Positions 12,075-22,874 of a DNA stretch of 64,000 bases are shown here, in pieces. The position numbers and the translations under genes were made by a program. Every line of letters starts with the position of its first letter. The first letter of the stretch is position 1. This DNA comes from Biomphalaria glabrata (lineage: Eukaryota > Mollusca > Gastropoda > Planorbidae). The notes beneath the pieces are model-generated. The model had not been told where the DNA came from, ran no database searches, and worked only from the letters and a program-made list of their open reading frames with translations. The stretch covers positions 19,412,090 through 19,476,089 of the forward strand of contig NC_074716.1 in NCBI RefSeq assembly GCF_947242115.1, in the 5' to 3' direction.

Positions 12075-12275
12075 GAGGGTGAGAGAGACAGACAGACAGA
12101 CAGACAGAGAGAGAGACAAAAATAGAACCAGAGAGAAAGACAGAGAGAGTGTGACAGAGAGACAGAGAATGATAGAGAGATAGAGCTAAAGAGACTGAAA
12201 GAGAAAGAGCCAGAGAGAAAAAAAGAGAGTGATAGAGAGATAGTGATAAAAAGAGAGTCAGAGAGAGAGAGAGAC
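12075..12275. repeat. Purine-rich (GA)n and (GACA)n tract
   Basis: About 200 bp almost wholly A and G on this strand, built from GAGA, GACA and GATA words. Simple-sequence expansion. Confidence 0.85.
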
Positions 12276-12699
12276 TAGATTTACTTTAAGCATTACTTAA
12301 AGTACGCTAACCTCTCACGAATGTTCAATGGTGTTACAAATGCTGATTCATTTCATTTATTTCTGTGATTACAAAATGGATTTGAAAAAAAAAGGCAACT
12401 TTTTTTCTCGTATCGTGGTAAACACTTCCGGTCTATGACGTCGTTGTGTCTAATCTAAACAGAACAATTTATCAATAGGCGGGGGCGTAACATCATGTGT
12501 GTGTGTGTGTGTGTGTTTGACGTGTAAAAATAGCACTTCTATTTTTAGAAGCTGCCCTTCTAATGGCATTACACGTCTGTCATTATTGACAAAAAGAAAA
12601 AGGTTTTTTAGATTGTGAGTTTCAAAATGAGGCTCTAGAGGCCCGAGAAATATTAAAAGTCCAATAATAAGTAGAAAGATATATGGATGAGAATAAATG

Positions 12700-12870
12700 A
12701 AATCGTCTGGCTACCTGTCAAAAGGGCTTGGCTACGTCACGGGGACTTGAGTTTGAAACTGAGCGCCTAAAGCGCGTAAAACCTACAAGATACCCCCCCC
12801 TCCCCATCCCCACTGGTCCACAAAAGAGATTGGACCATAGCGCACTGAGCATGCTGGGAGCATAAAAGTT
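12700..12870 (+). repeat. Degenerate SINE
   Basis: GGCTTGGCTACGTCACGGGG and GAGTTTGAAACTGAGCGCC resemble a decayed tRNA-like head. They are followed by a pyrimidine-rich stretch and then ACTGGTCCACAAAAGAG and GGACCATAGCGCACTGAG. Versions of that last part recur near 16180 and 21540 (ACTGGTCCAGACAAGTG), marking a shared SINE tail. Confidence 0.5.
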
Positions 12871-13034
12871 TCGCTTTATAAAAGTGACATAAAATAATAA
12901 TTAGCGGAAAGATAATGGCAATAATGTTTAGAACTCTCTTAGCATAATAATTAATAAGACGAAAGATCTAATCTCAATAATAAGGGAAAAGATGTAAGCT
13001 GATAAAGAAAAGAACAATCTAAGCCCAATACTAA

Positions 13035-15165
13035 GAGAAAAGAGAAGGTCAACGTTAAAAAGAAAAAAGAGACATGAGCCCGAAGAGTGGGAGATTCAAG
13101 CCCAACCCTAAAGAGAAAAAAGGTACATGAGTCCGAAGAGTGGGAGATTCAAGCCCAACCCTAAAGACAAAAAAGGTACATGAGTCCGAAGAGTGGGAGA
13201 TTCAAGCCCAACCCTAAAGACAAAAAAGGTACATGAGTCCGAAGAGTGGGAGATTCAAGCCCAACCCTAAAAAGAAAAAAGAGACATGAGCCCGAAGAGT
13301 GGGAGATTCAAGCCCAACCCTAAAGAGAAAAAAGGTACATGAGTCCGAAGAGTGGGAGATTCAAGCCCAACCCTAAAAAGAAAAAAGAGACATGAGCCCG
13401 AAGAGTGGGAGTTTCAAGCCCAACCCTAAAGAGAAAAAAGGTACATGAGCCCGAAGAGTGGGAGATTCAAGCCCAACCCTAAAGAGAAAAAAGGTACATG
13501 AGTCCGAAGAGTGGGAGATTCAAGCCCAACCCTAAAGAGAAAAAAGGTACATGAGTCCGAAGAGTGGGAGATTCAAGCCCAACCCTAAAAAGAAAAAAGA
13601 GACATGAGCCCGAAGAGTGGGAGTTTCAAGCCCAACCCTAAAGAGAAAAAAGGTACATGAGCCCGAAGAGTGGGAGATTCAAGCCCAACCCTAAAGAGAA
13701 AAAAGAGACATGAGCCCGAAGAGTGGGAGATTTAAGCCCAACCCTAAAGAGAAAAAAGAGACATGAGCCCGAAGAGTGGGAGATTCAAGCCCAACCCTAA
13801 AGAGAAAATAGACATGAGCCCGAAGAGTGGTAGATTCAAGCCCAACCCTAAAGAGAAAAAAGAGACATGAGCCCGAAGAGTGGGAGATTCAAGCCCAACC
13901 CTAAAGAGAAAATAGACATGAGCACGAAGAGTGGGAGATTCAAGCCCAACCCTAAAGAGAAAAATGGTACATGAGCCCGAAGAGTGGGAGATTCAAGCCC
14001 AACCCTAAAGAGAAGAAATGTACATAAGCCCGAAGAGTGGGAGATTCAAGCCCAACCCTAAGGAGAAAAAGGTACACGAGACCAAAGAGTGGGAGATTCA
14101 AGCCCAACCCTAAAGAGAAAAAAAGAGACATGAGCCCGAAGAGTGGGAGATTTAAGCCCAACCCTAAAGAGAAGAAAGGTACATAATCCCGAAGAGTGGG
14201 AGATTCAAGCCCAACCCTAAGGAGAAAAAGGTACATGAGCCCGAAGAGTGGGAGATTCAAGCCCAACCCTAAAGAGAAAAAAGAGACATGAGCCCGAAGA
14301 GTGGGAGATTCAAGCCCAACCCTAAAGAGAAAAAAGAGACATGAGCCCGAAGAGTGGGAGATTCAAGCCCAACCCTAAAAAGAAAAAAGAGACATGAGCC
14401 CGAAGAGTGGGAGATTCAAGCCCAACCCTAAAGAGAAAAAAGAGACATGAGCCCGAAGAGTGGGAGATTCAAGCCCAACCCTAAAGAGAAAAAAGGTAAA
14501 TGAGCCCGAAGAGTGGGAGATTCAAGCCCAACCCTAAAGAGAAAAAAAGAGACATGAGCCCGAAGAGTGGGAGATTCAAGCCCAACCCTGAAGAGAAAAA
14601 AGGTAAATGAGCCCGAAGAGTGGGAGATTTAAGCCCAACCCTAAAGAGAAGAAAGGTACATAATCCCGAAGAGTGGGAGATTCAAGCCCAACCCTAAGGA
14701 GAAAAAGGTACATGAGCCCGAAGAGTGGGAGATTCAAGCCCAACCCTAAAGAGAAAAAAGAGACATGAGCCCGAAGAGTGGGAGATTCAAGCCCAACCCT
14801 AAAGAGAAAAAAGAGACATGAGCCCGAAGAGTGGGAGATTCAAGCCCAACCCTAAAAAGAAAAAAGAGACATGAGCCCGAAGAGTGGGAGATTCAAGCCC
14901 AACCCTAAAGAGAAAAAAGAGACATGAGCCCGAAGAGTGGGAGATTCAAGCCCAACCCTAAAGAGAAAAAAGGTAAATGAGCCCGAAGAGTGGGAGATTC
15001 AAGCCCAACCCTAAAGAGAAAAAAAGAGACATGAGCCCGAAGAGTGGGAGATTCAAGCCCAACCCTGAAGAGAAAAAAGGTAAATGAGCCCGAAGAGTGG
15101 GAGATTCAAGCCCAACCCTAAAGAGAAAAAAGAGACATGAGCCCGAAGAGTGGGAGATTCAAGTC
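13035..15165. repeat. 53-55-bp minisatellite, about 39 copies
   Basis: The unit contains GAGCCCGAAGAGTGGGAGA, TTCAAGCCCAACCCTAA and a purine spacer AAGAGAAAAAAGAGACAT or its GGTACAT variant. Unit length changes by a base or two in the purine spacer. Variants alternate in blocks: the stretch around 14150-14580 is repeated around 14630-15070 with the same variant order, showing segmental duplication inside the array. Not coding. Confidence 0.95.
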
Positions 15166-15545
15166 CAGAGAAAGAGACATGCAAACGTATCTAAAGAAAA
15201 AGAAAAATGAAACCAAACTATATAACATTGAGAGCCATAACTAAGTTTGTTAAGTTTGTTTATATTTATTTGTCTAGTTTACAATAATGAATTGCTTTAG
15301 TAGTTCGGTTTATTTTTGCGACAGTTGTACGTAGACAATCTAAACAACCACTTCTCACTGTATACAGTTACATTTTTTCTCCAGGTTTTGTTTACAATTG
15401 GAGAAATTCTTGTTAGAACTATAAACAATAATACTAGTCAAACATCTAAGCCAATTATTGTCTTAGTTAGCTAGGCTTATCCTTAGCTTGCTCAATTATA
15501 AAAAAAAAAAAATAGTCAACCGGCGGCGTAGCATGCGCGCTATTT

Positions 15546-15640
15546 TGCAGGGCCGGCCTTAGGCCACTGCAACCTATGCGACCGCAGTGGGCCCCGCACT
15601 TTCATAGGACCCGCACTTTCATAGGACCCGCGCTAATTCT
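15546..15640. mobile_element. hAT-like terminal fragment
   Basis: CAGGGCCGGCCTTAGGCCAC followed by GCGACCGCAGTGGGCCCCGC has the look of a widespread hAT-type terminal repeat in animals. No matching right end was found, so this is a fragment. An 18-bp internal piece (CGCACTTTCATAGGACC) is duplicated in tandem. Confidence 0.45.
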
Positions 15641-15689
15641 AGATGTATAAATTATTAAATTAAACCATTTTATAACTTATAACAGACAA

Positions 15690-15930
15690 CTCACTCTGTC
15701 TGTCTGTCTGTCTGGCCAAAAGTTTGTACACGTTTTCTCTCCTACACCCAATCTCGGATCAAGCTGAAATTTTCACAATTATTTCTTTTACCTGACAACA
15801 CAAGAATAAAAATAAATAAAAAATAACCAATTAGTTAATTAACTATTGGTAATCAATTATTTTGTTTGGTATCTCAAACAAGGGAAAGAAATTGTACTTG
15901 ACTGAAGTGGTGGTATAAGCTGAATTACTC
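15690..15930 (+). repeat. Interspersed repeat family B, copy 1
   Basis: Contains AAAAGTTTGTACACGTT, CCCAATCTCGGATCAAGC, TTACCTGACAACACA and TTTGGTATCTCAAACAAGGG. A close paralogue lies at 21170-21400 and a reversed, more decayed one at 30680-30880. No coding content. Confidence 0.7.
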
Positions 15931-16024
15931 CACTTTATAGATTGACGTCTAGGGCTTAGTGAACACAAAGATGAAATAAAAACAATAGATAACTCTACAA
16001 TCTTCCATGCTCAAAGACTCTTCG

Positions 16025-16235
16025 CTAGTAGAGTGGTTGCCGTGTTGGCCTAAGAAGCTGAGAAGGCTTTAGCCCACTTGTTCGAATTCAGGTCGTTCCT
16101 TTTTTTTCTAAATACATTTAAAAAGCGATCACCCAGATACCCAGTTCTTTCTCCCCCTACCAATTTCCAAGTGGTCCAGACAAGTGATAGGATCATAGCG
16201 TATTGAAAAAGCTAAAAGCATGAAATTGCGCTAAA
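16025..16235 (+). repeat. tRNA-like SINE adjoining family B
   Basis: The head reads GTTGCCGTGTTGGCC and then TTGTTCGAATTCAGG (B-box-like). The tail CAAGTGGTCCAGACAAGTGA, GGATCATAG is shared with 21540-21580. Family B plus this tail occur in the same order at both loci. Confidence 0.55.
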
Positions 16236-16824
16236 CAAAAACAATTGGTTTAAAAATATTTCTAATCACACAGATGTATTATTGTTGGTCTTGATCTATT
16301 ACAAATTTAATTACGTGATTGATTCAAAGTAAATTCAAACTATTGATACACTTAATATAATTTTTTGTTGTATTTTGTTTGTTGTATATTTACCTTGAAC
16401 GCTAATTCATAATAATAAATAATTTAAAAAATTCTTAATCCCTCAAAAAAAAAAGGATCCTGCCGAAACTGAACACTTTCGTTTAGTCGAGTGTTTACAA
16501 TATACATCAATGTAATGAGATTGAAAACCTTTTTATTTGTTCCCTGGTGTCGCGCCCCAGGGGAGCGGCCATGGATGCTCTAATCGATACAGTTGCTTAT
16601 GTAGAAATACTGAGCTTGTTAAACGCTGTCATGTTAGTGCAGCCCGAGAAAGTATGAGGATATCTTCACAGTAAATAACTTCATTAACTTCTTTTTTTTT
16701 CAGTCTTGCTACAAGGAGACATTGATTATTCACACCAATATATAACGTTGAGTAGTACAGGCCAGAGGACCGGAGTAAGTGATTGGAAGAGGGCTGGGGG
16801 TGGGGGGGCTCCATCTCTGGGTAG

Positions 16825-17162
16825 GCCTACTGTTAGTTCAGCTCTTATCAAAAGATATATCTGGGCACTAGGGCCTACTGTTAGTTCAGCTCTTATCAAA
16901 AGATATATCTGGGCACTAGGGCCTACTGTTAGTTCAGCTCTTATCAAAAGATATATCTGGGCACTAGGGCCTACTGTTAGTTCAGCTCTTATCAAAAGAT
17001 ATATCTGGGCACTAGGGCCTACTGTTAGTTCAGCTCTTATCAAAAGATATATCTGGGCACTAGGGCCTACTGTTAGTTCAGCTCTTATCAAAAGATATAT
17101 CTGGGCACTAGGGCCTACTGTTAGTTCAGCTCTTATCAAAAGATATATCTGGGCACTAGGGC
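16825..17162. repeat. 48-bp minisatellite, 7 nearly identical copies
   Basis: The unit contains GGCCTACTGTTAGTTCAG, TCTTATCAAAAGATATATC and TGGGCACTAG. Because 48 is a multiple of three and the unit lacks stops in some frames, long open frames appear on both strands; these are shadows of the repeat. Copies look identical, so expansion is very recent. Each unit contains GATATATC, a short palindrome. Confidence 0.95.
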
Positions 17163-17249
17163 CAGAATGCACAGAGTGCAAAAATAAATTTTAAAAAGAT
17201 ACACCAGATTGGCAAATTACTTTTTAAATTATATAAATAATATATTTAT

Positions 17250-17316
17250 AGAGAGAGAGACAGACGTGCACAATTCAGACAGACAGACAGACAGATAGAT
17301 AGATAGATAGATACAC

Positions 17317-17356
<40 letters not shown>
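17250..17356. repeat. (GAGA)(GACA)(GATA) microsatellite
   Basis: Compound tetranucleotide tract: GAGA, then CAGA, then GATA repeats with one interruption. Confidence 0.95.
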
Positions 17357-17392
17357 GCTGACTCAGCAAACATTTCATTCACCTACTGCAAA

Positions 17393-17486
17393 GACAGAAG
17401 TACTAGTCAAATGTCATGGCTCCGTAGAGTTATTTAAAAGACAGAAGTACTAGTCAAATGTCATGGCTCCGTAGAGTTATTTAAAA
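17393..17486. repeat. 47-bp direct duplication at the 3' side of the LINE
   Basis: Two adjacent identical 47-bp copies starting GACAGAAGTACTAGTCAA. The first 43 bases recur with two mismatches at 20671-20713 on the other side of the LINE. They look like an unusually long target-site duplication that was then doubled on one side. Confidence 0.8.
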
Positions 17487-20400
17487 GACAGACTTACTTA
17501 CTTAGACTTAGGTCCTCCCGCGCCGTTCGGCGCATTGGGCGGCAAGCTGTCTCCATAATGATCTGTCACTGGCAATGTCTGGAGCCTCCTCCCATCTGGT
17601 GTCCACTGTTCTGAGGTCCTCCATGAAGGTGTGTCGCCAGGTAATACGAGGACGTCCCTGTTTGCGCTTTCCTCGTTTTGGCTTCCAGGTTATCGCAACT
17701 CTTGGTGTGCGTAATTCATTTTGACGTAGAACATGTCCCGCAAACCTCATGCGACGCTCAGTCACAACCTCACTAAGTGTTCGACTCCCAGTTCGGCATA
17801 GGATTTCCTTGTTTGAGATCCGGTCTGTGTAACTGACTCCCAAAATCCGTCTCAGCCATCTCTGTTGAGCCACATTTAGTCTTTTCTCAATTTTGACAGA
17901 TGACTTCCACGTCTCACATGCATATGTAGCAGTTGGAATGACGATTGTGTTGAGAAGGTGTATTTTTGTCTCGAGTCCAATGGCTTGGCTAGTCCAAATA
18001 GGCTGCAGCCTTTGGAAAATGCTCCCTGCCTTTCCTATTCGACATGCTACATCATGGTAAGCATCTCCATCATTTGTTATGATGCTGCCAAGGTACGTGA
18101 ACTTGTCCAGCTCTTCAAGCTTTGACTCGCCAAGTCTGATGGGGACACCCTTTGCCTTATATCCCACTCGCATAATTTTAGTCTTATCCAAGTTTATGCG
18201 GAGGCCAATTTTGGGTGCCTCTCTGTCTAGGCTCTCCGTCATTTCTTGAATGCATTTATTTGTAGCCCCGAGTAGTGCAACATCATCAGCAAAGTCCAAG
18301 TCCATCAATCGGAGTTGTTCATGCCATGGAATACCAAAGGCAGTCTGGTTCATTGCTCTCCTCATTATGTAGTCGATGGCTAGGAGGAAAAGGAAGGGAG
18401 ATAAGATGCACCCCTGTCTCACACCTGTCTCGATTGTAAAAAACTCTGTTGTTCCCTCTTCTGTTTTAATGCAGCAACTAGACTGACTGTAAAGGCGTCG
18501 TAGGATCTGGACGAATTTTTCTGGGATACCGTATTCTCTAACTATTTTCCATAGTGATTCTCGGTGGACACTATCAAACGCTTTTTTGAAGTCCACAAAA
18601 CTGATCATTAGCCGTTGTTGGTACTCAAGACTTTGTTCTATGATATTTCGTAAAACGAAAATCTGCTCTGTACATGATCTGCCTCTTCGGAAGCCTGCTT
18701 GTTCTTCTCTGAGCCTTTCATCTACAGACTGTTGAAGCCGTCTCAACAAAACAGTGCTGAAAACTTTGCCTGGGACAGAGAGGAGAGTAATGCCCCTCCA
18801 GTTGTTGCAATCTGCCAAGTTGCCCTTTTTTGGAAGCTTTACAATCACTCCCTTTTGCCAGTCCTCTGGGACTTTTGAAGTTCGCCAACAGAGATTTAAG
18901 AGATCAGTCATTCTGTTAACAATGCACTGTCCCCCATATTTTAGCATTTCTGCTGATATCATGTCTAGTCCTGGTGCTTTGTTATTCTTTAGCACTGCTA
19001 TGGCCATGGTAACCTCCTCAGCAGTTATTGGGTCTGTCTTGACCTTGAGATCATTGTCTGGAGAGGGGTCCTTGAATATGTAAGTTAGGTCTGGCGACAG
19101 TTGGTTAAGGGTCTCTTTAAAGTGCTCTACCCATCTTGCATCCTGTTCTTCTTTGGTTAACAAAGTTTTGCCTTGCTTGTCTTTTATTGGTGCCCCATGT
19201 CCACTCTTTGCTCCAGTGAGATCTCGGACAATACGATGGAGGGTTTTTGTGTCATTTCTGCTTGCAGCTGCTTGTGCCTCTTGTCCCTTCTGCTCAATCC
19301 AGTCCCGTTTATCTTGCCGACAGCTTCTCTTTACTTTCAGATCTGCTTCCCTATAGGCTTCTTCCGCTAGGCTGCGATCCTGTGTTTCATTTTTCTGATC
19401 TCGTCTACGTTTGGCCTCTTTCCTCTCATCTATCAATTTCCATGTTCTGTCTTGTATCCACCGTTCCTTGTATGAGCCTCGCCTCCTTCCGATAACTTCT
19501 TCCGCGCACCCAATAGTGGTATCTTTGAAGTTGGCCCACTCTTCTTCAAGGGTCAATATATCTGCAAGAGCCTCAAAGCGGTTCGTTAGTTTCAATTGGA
19601 ACTGTGCTGCAGTATTGCCGTCTTTAAGCTTCTCTACATTAAATGGGCGGGGTCGTGTGGTTTGTTTTGGTTGGCGTTTCAATCGGAGCTTACATTTGCC
19701 ACTGACAAGGTAGTGGTCTGAGCCGATATCAGCTCCTCTGCGGGTCCGCACGTCTAACAGAGATGACCTCCATCGTTTGGAGATGCAAATGTAATCTATC
19801 TCGTTGAAGGTTTCTCCATTTGGTGATCGCCATGTTTTTTTGTGTATTTGTTTGTGCTTAAAATATGTGTTTCCAATTGAAAGGCTGTTGGATGCGCAGA
19901 GAGAAATCAAGCGCTCGCCATTATCACTGATGTTTTCTGCAGAGCCATATGGTCCCATTACATATTCAAAGCCAGTTCGGTTGGGATTGATTTTGGCGTT
20001 AAAGTCTCCCATCAGTAGAATTAGGTCGTGAGTAGGTGTTTCATCAAGAGTGGTTTGTAGTTGATTATAGAAATGATCTTTGATGGTATCTTCTGCATCC
20101 TCTGTAGGAGCATAAGCTTGGATGGTAGTGACTTTAATTTGCTTTGTTTGGAGTCGAGCTGTAATGATGCGGTCACTGACCGGCTTCCAAGCAATTAGCG
20201 CTGAAGCTGCTATTTTAGACATGATGATTCCTACACCACCAATGTGCTCCTTGTCAGGGCCTGAATATATTATTGTCTTGCCATCATTGATTATTTGTCC
20301 ACTTGATGTCCACCGCATCTCGCAGATCCCAAGGATGTCCAGCCGGTAAGAGTCAAACTCTCTTAAAAGTTGGGCCAGTTTACCGCATTGATTCAGGGTT

Positions 20401-20665
20401 CTTACATTCCACGTGCCTATAAGAGTCGGTTTCCTTGCGTTGAAAGGCTTGCCATGTATCAGGTATTGGACTTCCAGTTGGCTTTGATCCAAAACCGTCA
20501 TCAGGGTTTGGCCGCCCTCGCCGCATGTATAGTTTTCATTATGTGTCGAGTTTGCCGTTTCTGTAGCAATAGTGGTTTTACAGGGTGGGGTCGCTAGCCC
20601 CACGCCAAACCCTCCTCCTTTCTCACCCGGGCTTGGGACCGGCATATGGCGGAAGTACTATATGG
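17487..20665 (-). mobile_element. RTE-like LINE with intact reading frame
   Basis: A non-LTR retrotransposon on the minus strand. It has a single 1045-codon frame, a short 3' tail reading CCTAAGTCTAAGTAAGTAAG, and about 43-bp near-identical direct repeats on both sides (17393-17486 doubled; 20671-20713). The 5' boundary near 20650-20670 is approximate. An uninterrupted endonuclease-RT frame suggests a young copy. RTE affiliation is inferred from protein style and the short simple-repeat tail. Confidence 0.85.
17508..20645 (-). CDS. LINE endonuclease-reverse transcriptase polyprotein, 1045 aa
   Basis: The protein would nick target DNA and reverse-transcribe its own RNA there. Residues about 77-315 form the AP-like endonuclease: GTWNVRTL (77-84), GDFNAK (213-218), EIDYI (282-286) and GSDHYLV (308-314). 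A basic linker about 375-470 is rich in K, R and E. RT spans about 540-860: KAPGLDMI, NWRGITLLS, FVDFKKAFDS (683-692), GVRQGCILSP (741-750) and the catalytic FADD (785-788, a YADD variant), followed by DKFTYLGS. The C-terminal region has a basic KPKRGKRKQGRPRITW segment and ends in AERRGRT. No stop or shift interrupts it. The true initiator may be a later methionine; the first about 70 residues look unconserved. Confidence 0.9.
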   Translation of the reverse strand: MPVPSPGEKGGGFGVGLATPPCKTTIATETANSTHNENYTCGEGGQTLMTVLDQSQLEVQYLIHGKPFNARKPTLIGTWNVRTLNQCGKLAQLLREFDSYRLDILGICEMRWTSSGQIINDGKTIIYSGPDKEHIGGVGIIMSKIAASALIAWKPVSDRIITARLQTKQIKVTTIQAYAPTEDAEDTIKDHFYNQLQTTLDETPTHDLILLMGDFNAKINPNRTGFEYVMGPYGSAENISDNGERLISLCASNSLSIGNTYFKHKQIHKKTWRSPNGETFNEIDYICISKRWRSSLLDVRTRRGADIGSDHYLVSGKCKLRLKRQPKQTTRPRPFNVEKLKDGNTAAQFQLKLTNRFEALADILTLEEEWANFKDTTIGCAEEVIGRRRGSYKERWIQDRTWKLIDERKEAKRRRDQKNETQDRSLAEEAYREADLKVKRSCRQDKRDWIEQKGQEAQAAASRNDTKTLHRIVRDLTGAKSGHGAPIKDKQGKTLLTKEEQDARWVEHFKETLNQLSPDLTYIFKDPSPDNDLKVKTDPITAEEVTMAIAVLKNNKAPGLDMISAEMLKYGGQCIVNRMTDLLNLCWRTSKVPEDWQKGVIVKLPKKGNLADCNNWRGITLLSVPGKVFSTVLLRRLQQSVDERLREEQAGFRRGRSCTEQIFVLRNIIEQSLEYQQRLMISFVDFKKAFDSVHRESLWKIVREYGIPEKFVQILRRLYSQSSCCIKTEEGTTEFFTIETGVRQGCILSPFLFLLAIDYIMRRAMNQTAFGIPWHEQLRLMDLDFADDVALLGATNKCIQEMTESLDREAPKIGLRINLDKTKIMRVGYKAKGVPIRLGESKLEELDKFTYLGSIITNDGDAYHDVACRIGKAGSIFQRLQPIWTSQAIGLETKIHLLNTIVIPTATYACETWKSSVKIEKRLNVAQQRWLRRILGVSYTDRISNKEILCRTGSRTLSEVVTERRMRFAGHVLRQNELRTPRVAITWKPKRGKRKQGRPRITWRHTFMEDLRTVDTRWEEAPDIASDRSLWRQLAAQCAERRGRT

Positions 20666-21169
20666 CGAAAGACAGAAGTACTAGTCTAATGTCATGGCTC
20701 CGTGGAGTTATTTCGACACGCCCTTCTCCTTTTTTCTCATTATAGTAAACACTAGTGGATAAAAATTACTTCACGATGCCATGTACCCCTCCCTTTGAGA
20801 ACCTTTTAATGTGGTAAACACTGGTGGGCGAGAGTTATACGATAAACAACCGCGTACCCGAATAGAACCCCCCAGTCGACATAAACACTGGGGAGGGGGA
20901 GGTATTACGAGTACTCCACTAGAAACTCCATCCCCACCCCCAACTGTGATAAAATTGGTGCAGTGGCATGTCGTTAGATCGACCCAAACCTTTACGTAAG
21001 CCAGAAGTAAGTTTGACACTTCATTGAACTCGTTAGTAACGAAATATCACTATTGTGTCACGTGGTTCTAATTGTCCAACCATGTCACAATATCGACAAC
21101 ACTAACTAGTCAGATTTGAGCAGACCCAGAATCTAGGGAGTTGTGTCTTTTTAATTTGTCTAGCTTTTC

Positions 21170-21660
21170 ACAAAGCTTCTATCAACTCACTGTGTCTTAC
21201 TGTCTGGTCAAAAGTTTGTGCACGTTATTTCTCCCACACCCAATCTCGGATCAAGCTGAAATTTCGCTAAATTATTTCTTTTACCTGACAACACATGAAT
21301 CAGTAAAAAAAAAAAACAACAAACCAATTATTTAATTAACTATCGGTAATTAATTATTTAGTTTGGTATCTTGAACAAGGGAAAGAAATCGTATTTAACA
21401 GATTTGATGGTATAAGTTGAATTAGTCCCCTTAAGGATTCTTGAGCCCAGAGTGAACGCTTTCTAAGCGTTTGAAAAACGATCCTGTAAACATTCACCAA
21501 AATACCCCCCCCCCTTTCTTCACCCTCCCCCTCCTTTCCCAACTGGTCCAGACAAGTGATAGGATCATTGAGAAAGCAAAAAGCTAAATAAAAACAATTT
21601 ATTACAAATATTTCTAATCGCACAGATTTATTATGTCTAGCCGCACTGTATATATAAGAC
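21170..21660 (+). repeat. Interspersed repeat family B, copy 2, with SINE-like tail
   Basis: Shares AAAAGTTTGTGCACGTT, CCCAATCTCGGATCAAGC, TTACCTGACAACACA and GAACAAGGGAAAGAAAT with 15690-15930. It then continues to AACTGGTCCAGACAAGTGAT as at 16170-16200. Decayed, non-coding. Confidence 0.7.
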
Positions 21661-21699
21661 TGATCCAAACTTATTGATACAATGATATGTCATATTTTA

Positions 21700-22140
21700 T
21701 TTCCTTAAAGCTCTCAGACAGTTCTCAGTTCTACACAATGGAGACGAGACCTCAAATAATACATAGATTTGTATTTAGTATTTGTCTAGTATTACATTGC
21801 CGAAATGACATGTGACATAAAGAAAACAACACACAAAATAAAGAAAATGTTAAGTCATCCGAAAGAGCAAGGCCAACTTTAGTCATTGTATAAGATCACT
21901 TGTACACACGTGAAATGATACATTAATCAGTTATGTATCCACATTACACAAGAACGAGGGCTCACGCTTTCACACATTTCTCATTTCTACACAATTAGGT
22001 GGTGGCCTAAAAGAAATCATGCAAATTAAAAACAAAAGTAAACATCTTAGTAAAACGTAAGTAGCTTGTATAACAGAAACACTTTAGTTGTTATAACATT
22101 ATTTAACAAACAAAATTGTTTGCATTAATGTTTTTAAAAT
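21700..22140. other. Unannotated AT-rich stretch
   Basis: No repeat or exon recognised apart from scattered ACACAATG/ACACAATTAG words. Confidence 0.4.
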
Positions 22141-22149
22141 GTACAGATA

Positions 22150-22432
22150 CAATCACCCCCCTCACAAATATAGTCTCCCCTGTTTTTTTTTACTATTATT
22201 AGTGAATAATCGTAAGAAAGGTGTATTTTATGAAGAGAAAAAAATGCGTGCATAGTTAATTTCTTTCAGAAAAGAAAAAGGTAGTCGTTGCAGTATAACT
22301 TTGAAAGCTCTAAAATCGGATTTCCAATATCTTCCCCACTTTTGTTGAGATCTAAACGGGACAAACGGACGGGCGGACAAACCAAACAAAACTAATATCA
22401 GATATTCCCATTTTGGGGGCCGCTAAAAAATA
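22150..22432 (-). repeat. Interspersed repeat family A copy
   Basis: Has the family body (AATCACCCCCCTCACAAATA, GGTGTATTTTATGAA), then GAGATCTAAACGGGACAAAC and GGGGGCCGCTAAAAAAT at the end. Orientation as in copy 1. Confidence 0.65.
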
Positions 22433-22874
22433 CATTTCATATCTTGAACTACATACATATGAGCATCTATGCTGGTGATGCTTTACTAAACAGTTAATTG
22501 ACTGTTTGACACTTTTCGTCATTGTAAATTCTTCTCTTTCTATCACAAACACCTTAATGTTTCTTCTTTCATTCTGGCTACCGAATTCTTTCAATGCCAG
22601 CTCCAGGCGACGCCTTTGCTGTCAATGCTAGTGTTTCATCACATAAAATTGTGTCATAAGGCTTTCTACTGATCGATTATTTTATTATTATTTTTTTTTT
22701 GGTAATAATACAAATTAGCGAAATGTTTTGTTCATCTTTTTCTTTCAAAATACTTTTTCATTCGCTGTGATTAGAGATTTTTTTTTCAAATGAGAGCAAG
22801 AGACTTTGAGACCTTGAGACGTTTTTAATACGAAAAAATGTGTTCTAGTTTTTAAAAGATTGATTCTAGAGATA

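Noticed and set aside
13952-14266. 104-codon minus-strand protein with leucine-rich repeats
   Set aside because: A shadow of the 53-55-bp array in a stretch where unit length happens to keep frame.
16706-17194. Open frames on both strands over the 48-bp array
   Set aside because: Unit length divisible by three and lack of stops explain both.
18754-20597. Several plus-strand frames opposite the LINE protein
   Set aside because: Antisense shadows of the strong minus-strand endonuclease-RT frame.
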